NCBI GenBank assembly: GCA_022984795.1
Contig: JALIHJ010000055.1
Location: forward strand, 1 to 64,000
Length of the DNA stretch: 64,000 nt
Origin: Fabrea salina
Lineage: Eukaryota > Ciliophora > Heterotrichea > Heterotrichida > Fabreidae
Direction: 5' to 3'
Made by a program: the position numbers and the translations under genes. Of this stretch, positions 34,732-41,346 are shown in pieces. Numbering within the stretch: position 1 is the first letter of the stretch; each line of letters opens with the position of its first letter. The notes below the pieces were generated by a model. It was not told where the DNA came from and searched no databases. It saw only the letters and a list, made by a program, of their open reading frames with translations.

Positions 34732-36036
34732 TTACAACTTCTTTTGAGAAGGGTGAGGTCTGCACTGCTTCCAAAAACACCCAAGCAGCAGCATTCCTAT
34801 GAAAAACAAACCTGCTGTAAGTCCAAAGCCTAACTTTATAGAAAAGGTTAACGACTGCACTGCCCAAAAAGGCCCTAGCATTCTGGCAACTGCCCCTACT
34901 GCCAGCATCCACCCCATGTAGCCTCCTGCCCTGTAAGGACCTAGTATTTTGCTCAGCATCGTGAAAACTACGTTCCTTCCTATTGGAAACGACATAGAAA
35001 TCAGAACGTAACCCACAAAAAACATAGCTAAGTTTATGTGTCTTCTTTGGTAGTCTATGAGGAGTAGCCACCCCACTCCACCCAGTAACAAACCTAGTTC
35101 CAGCAGCGTGCGCTCCTTCAGAACATGTCCCCACAAGTGAATAGCAGCAAAAGTAACGATGCTAATCACTCCTGAGCCAGCAAACAGCCCGTAAGCTGCT
35201 GTTAAATCCCAGTCAAAAGACTCTGTGTACTTGTGGGCTGAATCAGTAACTAAAGGCGTAGTGATAGTTTCTTGGACTGCAAAACCGTTGAATATAATAA
35301 AGCACAGAACTAAGCACACCGTTACACCTAAAGGCTTCGGTGGAGAAACGTTGGGCTTATTGGTCTCTTGTTGTCTTCCAGGTCTTTTGAAGTGAGGTAC
35401 TTCTTGGAACCAAAAGTTAGTCATGACCATCATCAAAAAGGTTAAAACTGCTTGCAAGTACCCAGGTGCGGTGTAAGCGTCCAGTTTTAGCCCACTAGTT
35501 AAGTGGAGGTCCACCATACTCAGCAGAATGCCGAACACAGGGCCTAAAACAAACCCCAGTACTACGAAGATCCCGAGTTCACTTAGCACTTTAAGCTTAT
35601 GCTTGTCTGTAACTACTTCAGACACATAAGACTGCTCAATGGCTTGCTGCCCGCCAGTCCAGAGCCCTTGCAGCATTCTGCCTACGAAGATCAGCCAAAG
35701 GCCCCCTCCATCGCCAACATAGTCAGCAAGGAAGTAAAACACGCTTCCGAGGAAGCCAGTTCCTATGCAGTTCAAAAACGAACTTTTGGTAGTGCAGTAG
35801 TTGTGAAGGTATCCAAAAAATAGGGAACCTGCGAATTCGCCTAAAGAGTATATTAGTAATACCAGTGCGAGGAAATACTCGTCTCCGCCTTGCTTTTCTA
35901 TGTATTTCCAGATCGAAGGCATCACTATGGAAAACGACACACAAGCAAAAAAGATGTTCACGTAAAAAAAGTTCAAAAACCCGTAGTTTTTGCGCCAAGA
36001 AGTGCTTTCCTGGAGTTCTGTGTAATCTGAGTCCAT
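34732..36036 (-). CDS. MFS transporter, MFSD8/CLN7-like
   Basis: 434 residues with about 12 membrane helices. Family features: FFYVNIFFACVSFSIVMPSIW in helix 1, GEFAGSLFFGYLHNYC between helices 2 and 3, GRMLQGLWTGGQQAIEQSY in helix 4, and a long central loop (PHFKRPGRQQETNKPNVSPP). The first half resembles the CLN7/SPX-type MFS branch found on lysosomes and vacuoles; substrate unknown. It lies 17 bp upstream of the LNR gene in the same direction, and is divergent (54 bp) from the small coiled-coil gene at 36091. Confidence 0.8.
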   Translation of the reverse strand: MDSDYTELQESTSWRKNYGFLNFFYVNIFFACVSFSIVMPSIWKYIEKQGGDEYFLALVLLIYSLGEFAGSLFFGYLHNYCTTKSSFLNCIGTGFLGSVFYFLADYVGDGGGLWLIFVGRMLQGLWTGGQQAIEQSYVSEVVTDKHKLKVLSELGIFVVLGFVLGPVFGILLSMVDLHLTSGLKLDAYTAPGYLQAVLTFLMMVMTNFWFQEVPHFKRPGRQQETNKPNVSPPKPLGVTVCLVLCFIIFNGFAVQETITTPLVTDSAHKYTESFDWDLTAAYGLFAGSGVISIVTFAAIHLWGHVLKERTLLELGLLLGGVGWLLLIDYQRRHINLAMFFVGYVLISMSFPIGRNVVFTMLSKILGPYRAGGYMGWMLAVGAVARMLGPFWAVQSLTFSIKLGFGLTAGLFFIGMLLLGCFWKQCRPHPSQKKL

Positions 36037-36090
36037 TTTATCAGAACATTAACACGTACAAGAGTTAACTTCAGCAATAAATCACTATAA

Positions 36091-36618
36091 ATGGATACGA
36101 AAAAGGACTCGAAAGACCTGTACTCTATGGAAACCAGAGAAGAAGAAGACACAAAAAAGACAGAAGAGGATTTTGAATGTGCTCCTCAATTTGCTCAGAA
36201 CGAAGAATTTCCAGACCCCTCCTTACAGTACTTTGAGGCCCTTTCTAGACTTACTCCCCAAAAACGACACGAGTTCTTAAGAACTCGCTACAAGAACAAA
36301 AAGATCAGAGAAGAACTTTCAGCGCGGTTCCAGGACATTAAAAACGAAGCCCGGTTAACTTACACAAGCCGCCCATCTTCATTGCGGTCTTCTTGTTCTT
36401 CTAACTGTATGGCTAATCAAAAGATCGCGCACTTACAATCCACTATCCAAGGTCTTTTAACTAAACTTGAGTACAGTGATCAAGTGCTCAGACATAAAGA
36501 AGAGGAACAAGAAGACCTCAAAGTCACTATTTCCCGACTCGAAGAAACCGTTAACTTACTAGTAAACGAGCAAATTGCTAGAAATTGCTCTTGCTCCGGG
36601 CAATGCAGCCTTTTATGA
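36091..36618 (+). CDS. coiled-coil protein with C-terminal lipidation motif (CSLL)
   Basis: 175 residues; not recognised. Acidic start (EEEDTKKTEEDFE), a basic helix (KRHEFLRTRYKNKKIREEL), then a coiled coil at about 108-160 (LQSTIQGLLTKLEYSDQVL, DLKVTISRLEETVNLL). It ends in NCSCSGQCSLL: the last four residues fit a CaaX box with X=Leu (geranylgeranylation type), with extra Cys nearby for possible palmitoylation. A membrane-tethered coiled-coil protein is therefore likely. The same layout occurs in the gene at 46521. Confidence 0.8.
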   Translation: MDTKKDSKDLYSMETREEEDTKKTEEDFECAPQFAQNEEFPDPSLQYFEALSRLTPQKRHEFLRTRYKNKKIREELSARFQDIKNEARLTYTSRPSSLRSSCSSNCMANQKIAHLQSTIQGLLTKLEYSDQVLRHKEEEQEDLKVTISRLEETVNLLVNEQIARNCSCSGQCSLL

Positions 36619-36657
36619 TACACTAAGTTAATTATAGCCAAGTTTTTATGTTAAGAA

Positions 36658-37602
36658 CTAAGTCTCGTCTTGTATCACTTGGTTTAGACAAGCAAATAAG
36701 ATACATCCAAATAGAAATGCTCCCATTTTCGAATACTTGTTTCTGGAATCCGAAAACTCGTGGACAACCACATCTGAACACGAAAGGTAAAGGAAAGTCC
36801 CAGCACACATACACAAAAAAATGCCCGTGAGCAAGGGGTAGCCTAACTGACTAAGCCCCATGCCTATCGCAATCCCTATGGGAGAGCCCAGTATAAAATT
36901 GAGCATCAGAATGCAGGACTTCTTGCGGCTCAGGTCCTTCATGCTGATTCCTAACGCAAAAGCTGCAGGAATCTTGTGCAGGGACACTGCCAGTCCGATG
37001 CTCAGAACTTTGTTGAAGCTTCCAAGAATGCCTATTGCAAGGCCTTCAAGCAAAGCGTGCACGGTCAAAGCCACTGCCAAAAGAACGGAGGTGGCTGCTG
37101 AATGACCGGCGGGCTTGTCAAGTGGTTTTTCAAGCAGGTAATTTTGGGTGCCTGAATTACTGGCCAGGAGGCCTTCTTTGTCAGAACAGACTAAACTAAT
37201 CCCAGACTCTTGAGAACCTGAGTTTCTAGGCAAAATGCTACCTGCTTGGCATCCTTCATCAGGTTTGGGTTCTAACTTATCCTCTCCTAGGGATGTTCCA
37301 TGCCCATGGTAATTTGTAAATGCCACTTTTTCAATAAAAAGGATCAGAATGTATCCTGAGATCAGCACAAAGGTGCCGATGGGAACATCCCCAGAGTAGG
37401 CACTCTGTATATTTTCCAGGCCTTCGTTCAAAAGGTGAATTAGCGCAACCGCTATGAACACCCCCCCTGAGAAGCAATTTCCCAAACTGCTCCACTTTTC
37501 GTTGCTCCGAAAAGCATTATTATAAAGGGGGAGAAAACCTGCCAGTGAGGATGTTATACCCAAACCGAAGATGAAGCACAGCTTTATGCCAAACGTTCCC
37601 AT
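36658..37602 (-). CDS. ZIP-family zinc/metal transporter
   Basis: 314 residues with eight helices: three, a long variable cytosolic loop (about 95-180), then five. The metal-path motifs are intact: VHALLEGLAIG in helix 4 and LHKIPAAFALGISM in helix 5. Zip1-3 like. Metal import into the cytosol is the family role; Zn versus Fe/Mn cannot be told. Tandem paralog of the gene at 37706 (same strand, 103-bp spacer), sharing SGGVFIAVALIHLL and MGAFLFG. Confidence 0.92.
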   Translation of the reverse strand: MGTFGIKLCFIFGLGITSSLAGFLPLYNNAFRSNEKWSSLGNCFSGGVFIAVALIHLLNEGLENIQSAYSGDVPIGTFVLISGYILILFIEKVAFTNYHGHGTSLGEDKLEPKPDEGCQAGSILPRNSGSQESGISLVCSDKEGLLASNSGTQNYLLEKPLDKPAGHSAATSVLLAVALTVHALLEGLAIGILGSFNKVLSIGLAVSLHKIPAAFALGISMKDLSRKKSCILMLNFILGSPIGIAIGMGLSQLGYPLLTGIFLCMCAGTFLYLSCSDVVVHEFSDSRNKYSKMGAFLFGCILFACLNQVIQDET

Positions 37603-37705
37603 TATTGTTTTATTAATTAGCCATCGTATTTTTATAAATTCTTGTGCTTAGTTTGAAGAGTTTCATTATTATTTTAAATTCAATACAATTTAGTAGGGAT
37701 TAAGT

Positions 37706-38596
37706 TTATTCAGTTATAATCTCGTTTAGGAAAGCAAAGAGTATCATACCGAAAAGAAAGGCTCCCATCTTCAAGAACTTGTAGCCCGGTAGAGAGAATT
37801 CTTGCACTATAACTTCTGAGCAAGAAATGTAAAGGAAGGTCCCTGCACACAAACACAAAAATATACCTTTTAGCAAAGGGATGTCTAGTTGGTCAAGTCC
37901 TATACCTATGAGTATTCCTATCGGAGTCCCTGAAACAAATGTACTCATTAGAATTAAGGATAACTTACGTCTCATATTCCTCATGCTCACTCCCAAAGCC
38001 ATTGCTGCAGGCATCTTGTGGAGCAGTATGGCTATTCCCAAACTTATCACTTGATTCATTCCGGTCTGAATGCCAATGCCAATGCCAGCGAGCAAAGAGT
38101 GTATAGTCAAAGCTATTGCTAGCAAAAAGGCTGTTGTAAGACTGTGAGTTTCCTCCTTTTTAGTTTCTGAGGCTTCCATTAGGTTGTAGTCTTCTTTGGG
38201 TTCTGCAAAGCTCAGTCTGTTAGCAAGCTTTGAGGTCGTTGACACAAAACTACGCACCATCATTTCTTGTTGCTCAGAGTTAGAAGGTTCTATTTGGTCG
38301 TGCTGATCCCCAAATGCTATTTTTTCAATGAAAAGAATCAAGGTATACCCTCCTAACATCAGAAACACTCCAATGGGTAGTCTGCCTGAGTAAGTTGCTT
38401 CAATATTTGCAAGTCCTTCCACAAGCAAATGGATCAAGGAGACAGCTATAAAGACTCCTCCTGCAAAGCAGTTAGCAATACTGGCCCACTTAGTGCTTTC
38501 GCGGAAAGCTTTATTGTAAATAGGGAGTAACCCCGCTCCTAATGAAGTTGCTCCTATACCAACCACGAAACCGAATTTTACGATCAGCGTTGCCAT
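37706..38596 (-). CDS. ZIP-family transporter paralog with altered helix-4 motif
   Basis: 296 residues, eight helices, co-linear with the ZIP gene at 36658 (AGGVFIAVSLIHLL, LHKMPAAMALGVSM, MGAFLFGMILFAFLNEII). The helix-4 motif reads IHSLLAGIGIG: the metal-binding Glu of HSxxEG is replaced by Ala, and the His-rich loop residues are few. Transport may be changed or lost, yet the frame is intact. Its ATG lies inside the 37-bp direct repeat 38591-38627, so its promoter was duplicated by the neighbouring insertion. Confidence 0.9.
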   Translation of the reverse strand: MATLIVKFGFVVGIGATSLGAGLLPIYNKAFRESTKWASIANCFAGGVFIAVSLIHLLVEGLANIEATYSGRLPIGVFLMLGGYTLILFIEKIAFGDQHDQIEPSNSEQQEMMVRSFVSTTSKLANRLSFAEPKEDYNLMEASETKKEETHSLTTAFLLAIALTIHSLLAGIGIGIQTGMNQVISLGIAILLHKMPAAMALGVSMRNMRRKLSLILMSTFVSGTPIGILIGIGLDQLDIPLLKGIFLCLCAGTFLYISCSEVIVQEFSLPGYKFLKMGAFLFGMILFAFLNEIITE

Positions 38597-38627
38597 TTTA
38601 TTTGTTAATTACTTAGTTTTTTTTTTA
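38591..38627. repeat. 37-bp perfect direct repeat, copy 1
   Basis: Runs from tgccattttatttg to the T10 run plus one A, and is identical to 39053-39089. It carries the start codon and upstream TTAACAAATAAA spacer of the ZIP gene at 37706, plus a copy of the last codons and stop of the DCC-family gene. It has the structure expected of a target-site duplication around the insert 38628-39052. Confidence 0.9.
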
Positions 38628-39052
38628 ATTTCAAATTATACCCTAATTCAATATGTCTGCCAGCCCTAGCTTTTGGGCCTTACTCAGGGAGCCAGGCTCT
38701 TGATCCTCTTAGATTTTTGTCTCCTCGTCATTCTTATTTCACCAATACCTGGTGTACACGTGGTCGTCTCGTTCGGTGGGGAAACTAGTCGTATAGGTCA
38801 TGCCACCAAAACTCATGGACTTGGGTGCCTTTGCGGTGAAGGTCTGAAGGGTATGGCTGACCCGCGTTAATGTATTAATTAATTCACCAACAGTTAAGTC
38901 TAATCCGTCAGTCGAAGGCTGCTTTCAGCACCCTCGTCTGAGAACGCGCGAAATCAAAACTCTGGCCGGGTTATCGGAGCAACTATTGTGTAAGGAGGTG
39001 GAAAAGCCAAACCAAGGAAGAGTCCTGATAGGTGAAAAAAAAACCTTAGAAG
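38628..39052 (+). mobile_element. 425-bp insert between 37-bp direct repeats; SINE-like or retroposed structured RNA (candidate)
   Basis: The only long non-coding stretch of region 2, and GC-richer than other spacers. Bounded by 37-bp perfect repeats, with an A9 tract at 39035-39043 near its right end and T10 in the right repeat (39079-39088). Long-range pairing suggests a folded RNA: 38693-38701 (CAGGCTCTT) with 39018-39027, 38714-38718 with 39001-39005, and 38721-38725 (CTCCT) with 38993-38997, all nested. Smaller hairpins lie inside, such as 38775-38779 with 38803-38807. No protein match. I compared it by eye with SRP RNA, RNase P RNA, 5S and snRNA consensus elements and could not confirm any. 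Either a retroposed pol III transcript (SINE) or a resident RNA gene carried in by insertion. Confidence 0.45.
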
Positions 39053-39089
39053 TGCCATTTTATTTGTTAATTACTTAGTTTTTTTTTTA
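39053..39089. repeat. 37-bp perfect direct repeat, copy 2
   Basis: Identical to 38591-38627. This copy supplies the true C-terminal codons (KTK) and TAA stop of the DCC-family gene at 39071, and an orphan copy of the ZIP start region. Removing the insert and one repeat would leave the two genes separated by 12 bp, the usual spacing here. Confidence 0.9.
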
Positions 39090-39421
39090 GTTCCAAACCA
39101 AGCATACCTGTTTTTCCCAATTAAGTTGTACATAGGGTCTCTGATAAAGCCAGGCACTACTATAAACCCGCTTAAAAGGTTGTAAGGAAACTTTAAATAC
39201 CAGCAAGCTTTGATTTCTGCAGCTGAGTACAAATGCACTTTTCCTTCGTCAATAAAAGCAACAGTGGACATGTCCCTAGGAATCTCAGGGTAGGTGTCCA
39301 GTATGTCTTGGGAACTCTGGAACTCCCTAAACTCAAAAGTCCCTTGTCTGCTATGTCTCTTGAAAAAGTCAACAGTCCAGTGGCACAGGTTGCAAACTCC
39401 GTCGTACAGAATAATTTTCAT
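39071..39421 (-). CDS. DCC-family (DUF393) thiol-disulfide oxidoreductase-like protein
   Basis: 116 residues from the ATG at 39421 (MKIILYDGVCNLCHW). The DGxCxxC motif that names the DCC family is at residues 7-12, and the rest has the expected thioredoxin-like length and pattern (FEFREFQSSQ, STVAFIDEGKVHLYSAAEI, GKNRYAWFG). The reaction is not established for this family; a redox role is inferred from the CxxC. Longer in-frame starts fall in the divergent gene and are not used. The stop lies within the 37-bp repeat. Confidence 0.85.
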   Translation of the reverse strand: MKIILYDGVCNLCHWTVDFFKRHSRQGTFEFREFQSSQDILDTYPEIPRDMSTVAFIDEGKVHLYSAAEIKACWYLKFPYNLLSGFIVVPGFIRDPMYNLIGKNRYAWFGTKKKTK

Positions 39422-39442
39422 ATAATTAACACCAGAACGCAA

Positions 39443-39946
39443 ATGGACGTTAGGAAAATTCTCAAGTCCCCCAACCAAATGGTGTCCTCGACAAGGGCAA
39501 GCTCCCAATTGTCCCCATACACTAAGCAATACCCGCAGTATAAGTCTTCTGAAATGTCCAAAGATAGTTTAGAGGATCTAAGTTCGCCTATTAGTTCGGA
39601 CTTGCCTTCTCCTCAGCAACTATTCACTCCTCAAAAAAAAGCCCATTTTCGAAGCTCTTCTGAGTCAGTTTTCGATAAAATTAACGAAGCTAAAAAAATC
39701 ATAGCTGATGCCAAGAATGGATGCTCCCCCTACACAAAACCCCAGTACTTAAACCAGAAAAACCTAGAAAAATACCTAGAACTCTTTGCAGACAGTGCTC
39801 AAACTCTAAGCCATATCACTGAACAACTCTACCAAGAGACTCAAAACCTCAAACAAGAGTGTGCAGCCTTAAAAAGAAGAACTAGAAAGTCTGTTTACTA
39901 CGGAAGACACGAGTACCCCCACCCTTGGAGACTTGCAAAGCCTTAA
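39443..39946 (+). CDS. Ser-rich protein with C-terminal coiled coil, unknown function
   Basis: 167 residues from the ATG at 39443; the open frame reaches back to 39233, but that part is antisense to the DCC gene. The first 80 residues are Ser/Pro-rich (SSPISSDLPSPQQLFTPQKK), likely disordered and phosphorylated. A helix at about 85-105 and a coiled coil at about 120-153 (SHITEQLYQETQNLKQECAA) precede a basic end. Not recognised. Divergent start codons are 21 bp apart. Confidence 0.75.
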   Translation: MDVRKILKSPNQMVSSTRASSQLSPYTKQYPQYKSSEMSKDSLEDLSSPISSDLPSPQQLFTPQKKAHFRSSSESVFDKINEAKKIIADAKNGCSPYTKPQYLNQKNLEKYLELFADSAQTLSHITEQLYQETQNLKQECAALKRRTRKSVYYGRHEYPHPWRLAKP

Positions 39947-39947
39947 C

Positions 39948-40199
39948 TTAAACGTCAATAAAGTGAATGTAAACCATCCACCCCACAAAAAACACTTCGC
40001 AGTAAATCACTAAGTCGGACCAAGTGAACCGAATAAGCCTAGGAATCATGTTGGGAAAGGCTTCGTTTGTTTGTCTGTAAAAAGAAGAAACTAGTTCATT
40101 CTGCTTCTGTTGTTGCAAGTGGGACTTCTGGACCTGGTAATTCTCAGTTGTTTTAAAACTTGTTTTTCTGGGAAAAAGTTTTCTTAAGTTCTTAAGCAT
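39948..40199 (-). CDS. small membrane protein, possibly mitochondrial
   Basis: 83 residues from the ATG at 40199 (MLKNLRKLFPRKTSFKTTE). The N-terminus is rich in Lys/Arg without acids, like a mitochondrial presequence; one helix lies at about 65-80 (LVIYCEVFFVGWMVYIHF). Size and layout fit a small respiratory-complex subunit, but I recognise no family. It lies 10 bp downstream of the RRF-like gene on the same strand; its stop is one base from the stop of the convergent gene. Confidence 0.6.
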   Translation of the reverse strand: MLKNLRKLFPRKTSFKTTENYQVQKSHLQQQKQNELVSSFYRQTNEAFPNMIPRLIRFTWSDLVIYCEVFFVGWMVYIHFIDV

Positions 40200-40209
40200 T
40201 TTTATTAGC

Positions 40210-40905
40210 TTACTTAAGCTGGGCTTCTTTGACTTTGAGCATCTCAGTGAGAACATCTAAGGTGTGCTCAGTTGAGGTTTCAATGTCCCTAACAAGTGCT
40301 TTTCCACGGGACTCGTACTTTTTGATAGCTTCAGCTTTGGCACTTTCAAGTCTGGTTTTGGCTTGTTCAAACATTTGCTTTGAAACTTTAACTGAGTTTT
40401 GCTTGTCAACTTTAGCACTCACAGTGATTCTTTCGAAGTCTCTTTCCACAGTTAAGTTGTAAGGACTTTGCTTCAGTGCGAGTTCAACCATAGGAGCGTT
40501 AGATGGTTCCAAGACAGTTAATTCGTACTCACCTTCTTTCAAGGGCTTCACAACAGCGGCTTCAGTAAGAAGCACAGGTTCCAAGAAGCTGTAAACGTAG
40601 ATGTTATTGAAAAAGCTAATGTTGCCTTTGCCCCCTGCAACTGTTCTTAAAGAGTTGCTGAAGTCAACAACGATTTGTTCAAGAGTACTTTTAAAGTTGC
40701 CCAAAGTAGCTGTAGGAATAGCTGAAAAGTCAACTTCTGTAAAGATGCTTCGAGGTTGGAGTTCTTCTACTCGGGATTCTAGTGGAGTGGAAGTTTTGGT
40801 TTTGGATGGCTCAGGCTGGGTTTTTTCTGCTTGTTTAGTTTGAGGCACCTCAGCAAAGCATCTTGCACTTACTCGCCATAAATTAGCCAGTCTACGAGAC
40901 AACAT
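40210..40905 (-). CDS. mitochondrial ribosome-recycling-factor-like protein
   Basis: 231 residues. The N-terminal MLSRRLANLWRVSARCFAE is a likely mitochondrial presequence. Residues about 70-230 have the RRF order: a long first helix, a beta-domain (YELTVLEPSNAPMVELALKQSPYNLTVERD, in which EPSNAP..ELALKQSP matches RRF-type i-P-D...i-x-A-I-x-x-S), then a long helical hairpin (AKTRLESAKAEAIKKYESRGKAL). Similarity is weak and the usual R-x-x-R-R core is lost, so the call is moderate. The family splits post-termination ribosomes in mitochondria. Confidence 0.5.
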   Translation of the reverse strand: MLSRRLANLWRVSARCFAEVPQTKQAEKTQPEPSKTKTSTPLESRVEELQPRSIFTEVDFSAIPTATLGNFKSTLEQIVVDFSNSLRTVAGGKGNISFFNNIYVYSFLEPVLLTEAAVVKPLKEGEYELTVLEPSNAPMVELALKQSPYNLTVERDFERITVSAKVDKQNSVKVSKQMFEQAKTRLESAKAEAIKKYESRGKALVRDIETSTEHTLDVLTEMLKVKEAQLK

Positions 40906-40929
40906 TTATTATGGGTTAAAACAAATTAA

Positions 40930-41340
40930 ATGGAACAAGATATATTTTCTAAACCTCCAGCATACACTCCCAAGCACTACTCAATTCTTCTGAAGAAAAA
41001 AGAAATTTCAACCAATAAAGAAGAGTTCTTCGGAAGGCCAACCCGTTCTCCAAGCCACCTTTACACCTCGCAAGGAATTCTTAAAGGCCACCGACGAGCT
41101 GCTTCAATTCCTAACAAAAAGCAGAACTCAGAGGAAACCCCAGAGTCCCACAAAGCTTTTACTGAAGCTCTTCACTGGGAAGAAACCGAAGAAGCCGAAA
41201 GTTCTGTTGAAGCTTTAAAGTCCCAAGTCAAAGAACTTAAACTTCAAAATAAGAATATGGCTTTTAGAATCCAAGAACTTGAAACGCAACTCCAAAAGCA
41301 AGTCCAAGAAAACCTAGAACTTAAAAAACACTTGAAATAG
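40930..41340 (+). CDS. small coiled-coil protein, unknown function
   Basis: 136 residues. Disordered basic/Pro-Ser start (PPAYTPKHYSILLKKKEIS), then a coiled coil at about 90-135 (ALKSQVKELKLQNKNMAF, LETQLQKQVQENLELKKHL). Not recognised. It resembles the small coiled-coil proteins at 39443, 36091 and 48503 in plan, and all may be cytoskeleton-associated (inference). Divergent from the RRF-like gene with 24 bp between starts. Confidence 0.75.
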   Translation: MEQDIFSKPPAYTPKHYSILLKKKEISTNKEEFFGRPTRSPSHLYTSQGILKGHRRAASIPNKKQNSEETPESHKAFTEALHWEETEEAESSVEALKSQVKELKLQNKNMAFRIQELETQLQKQVQENLELKKHLK

Positions 41341-41346
41341 TATAAA

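Noticed and set aside
34715-35134. Long N-terminal extension of the LNR protein frame
   Set aside because: It overlaps the coding sequence of the MFS gene; starting at 34714 gives a proper signal peptide.
38673-38870. 65-codon plus-strand frame inside the insert
   Set aside because: Begins at TTG rather than ATG, with no recognisable features.
38954-39058. 34-codon minus-strand frame inside the insert starting with a signal-like MALLRFFFHL
   Set aside because: Its ATG is just the duplicated ZIP start within the 37-bp repeat, and the remainder has no match or Cys pattern; probably fortuitous, at most a weak echo of a ZIP N-terminus.
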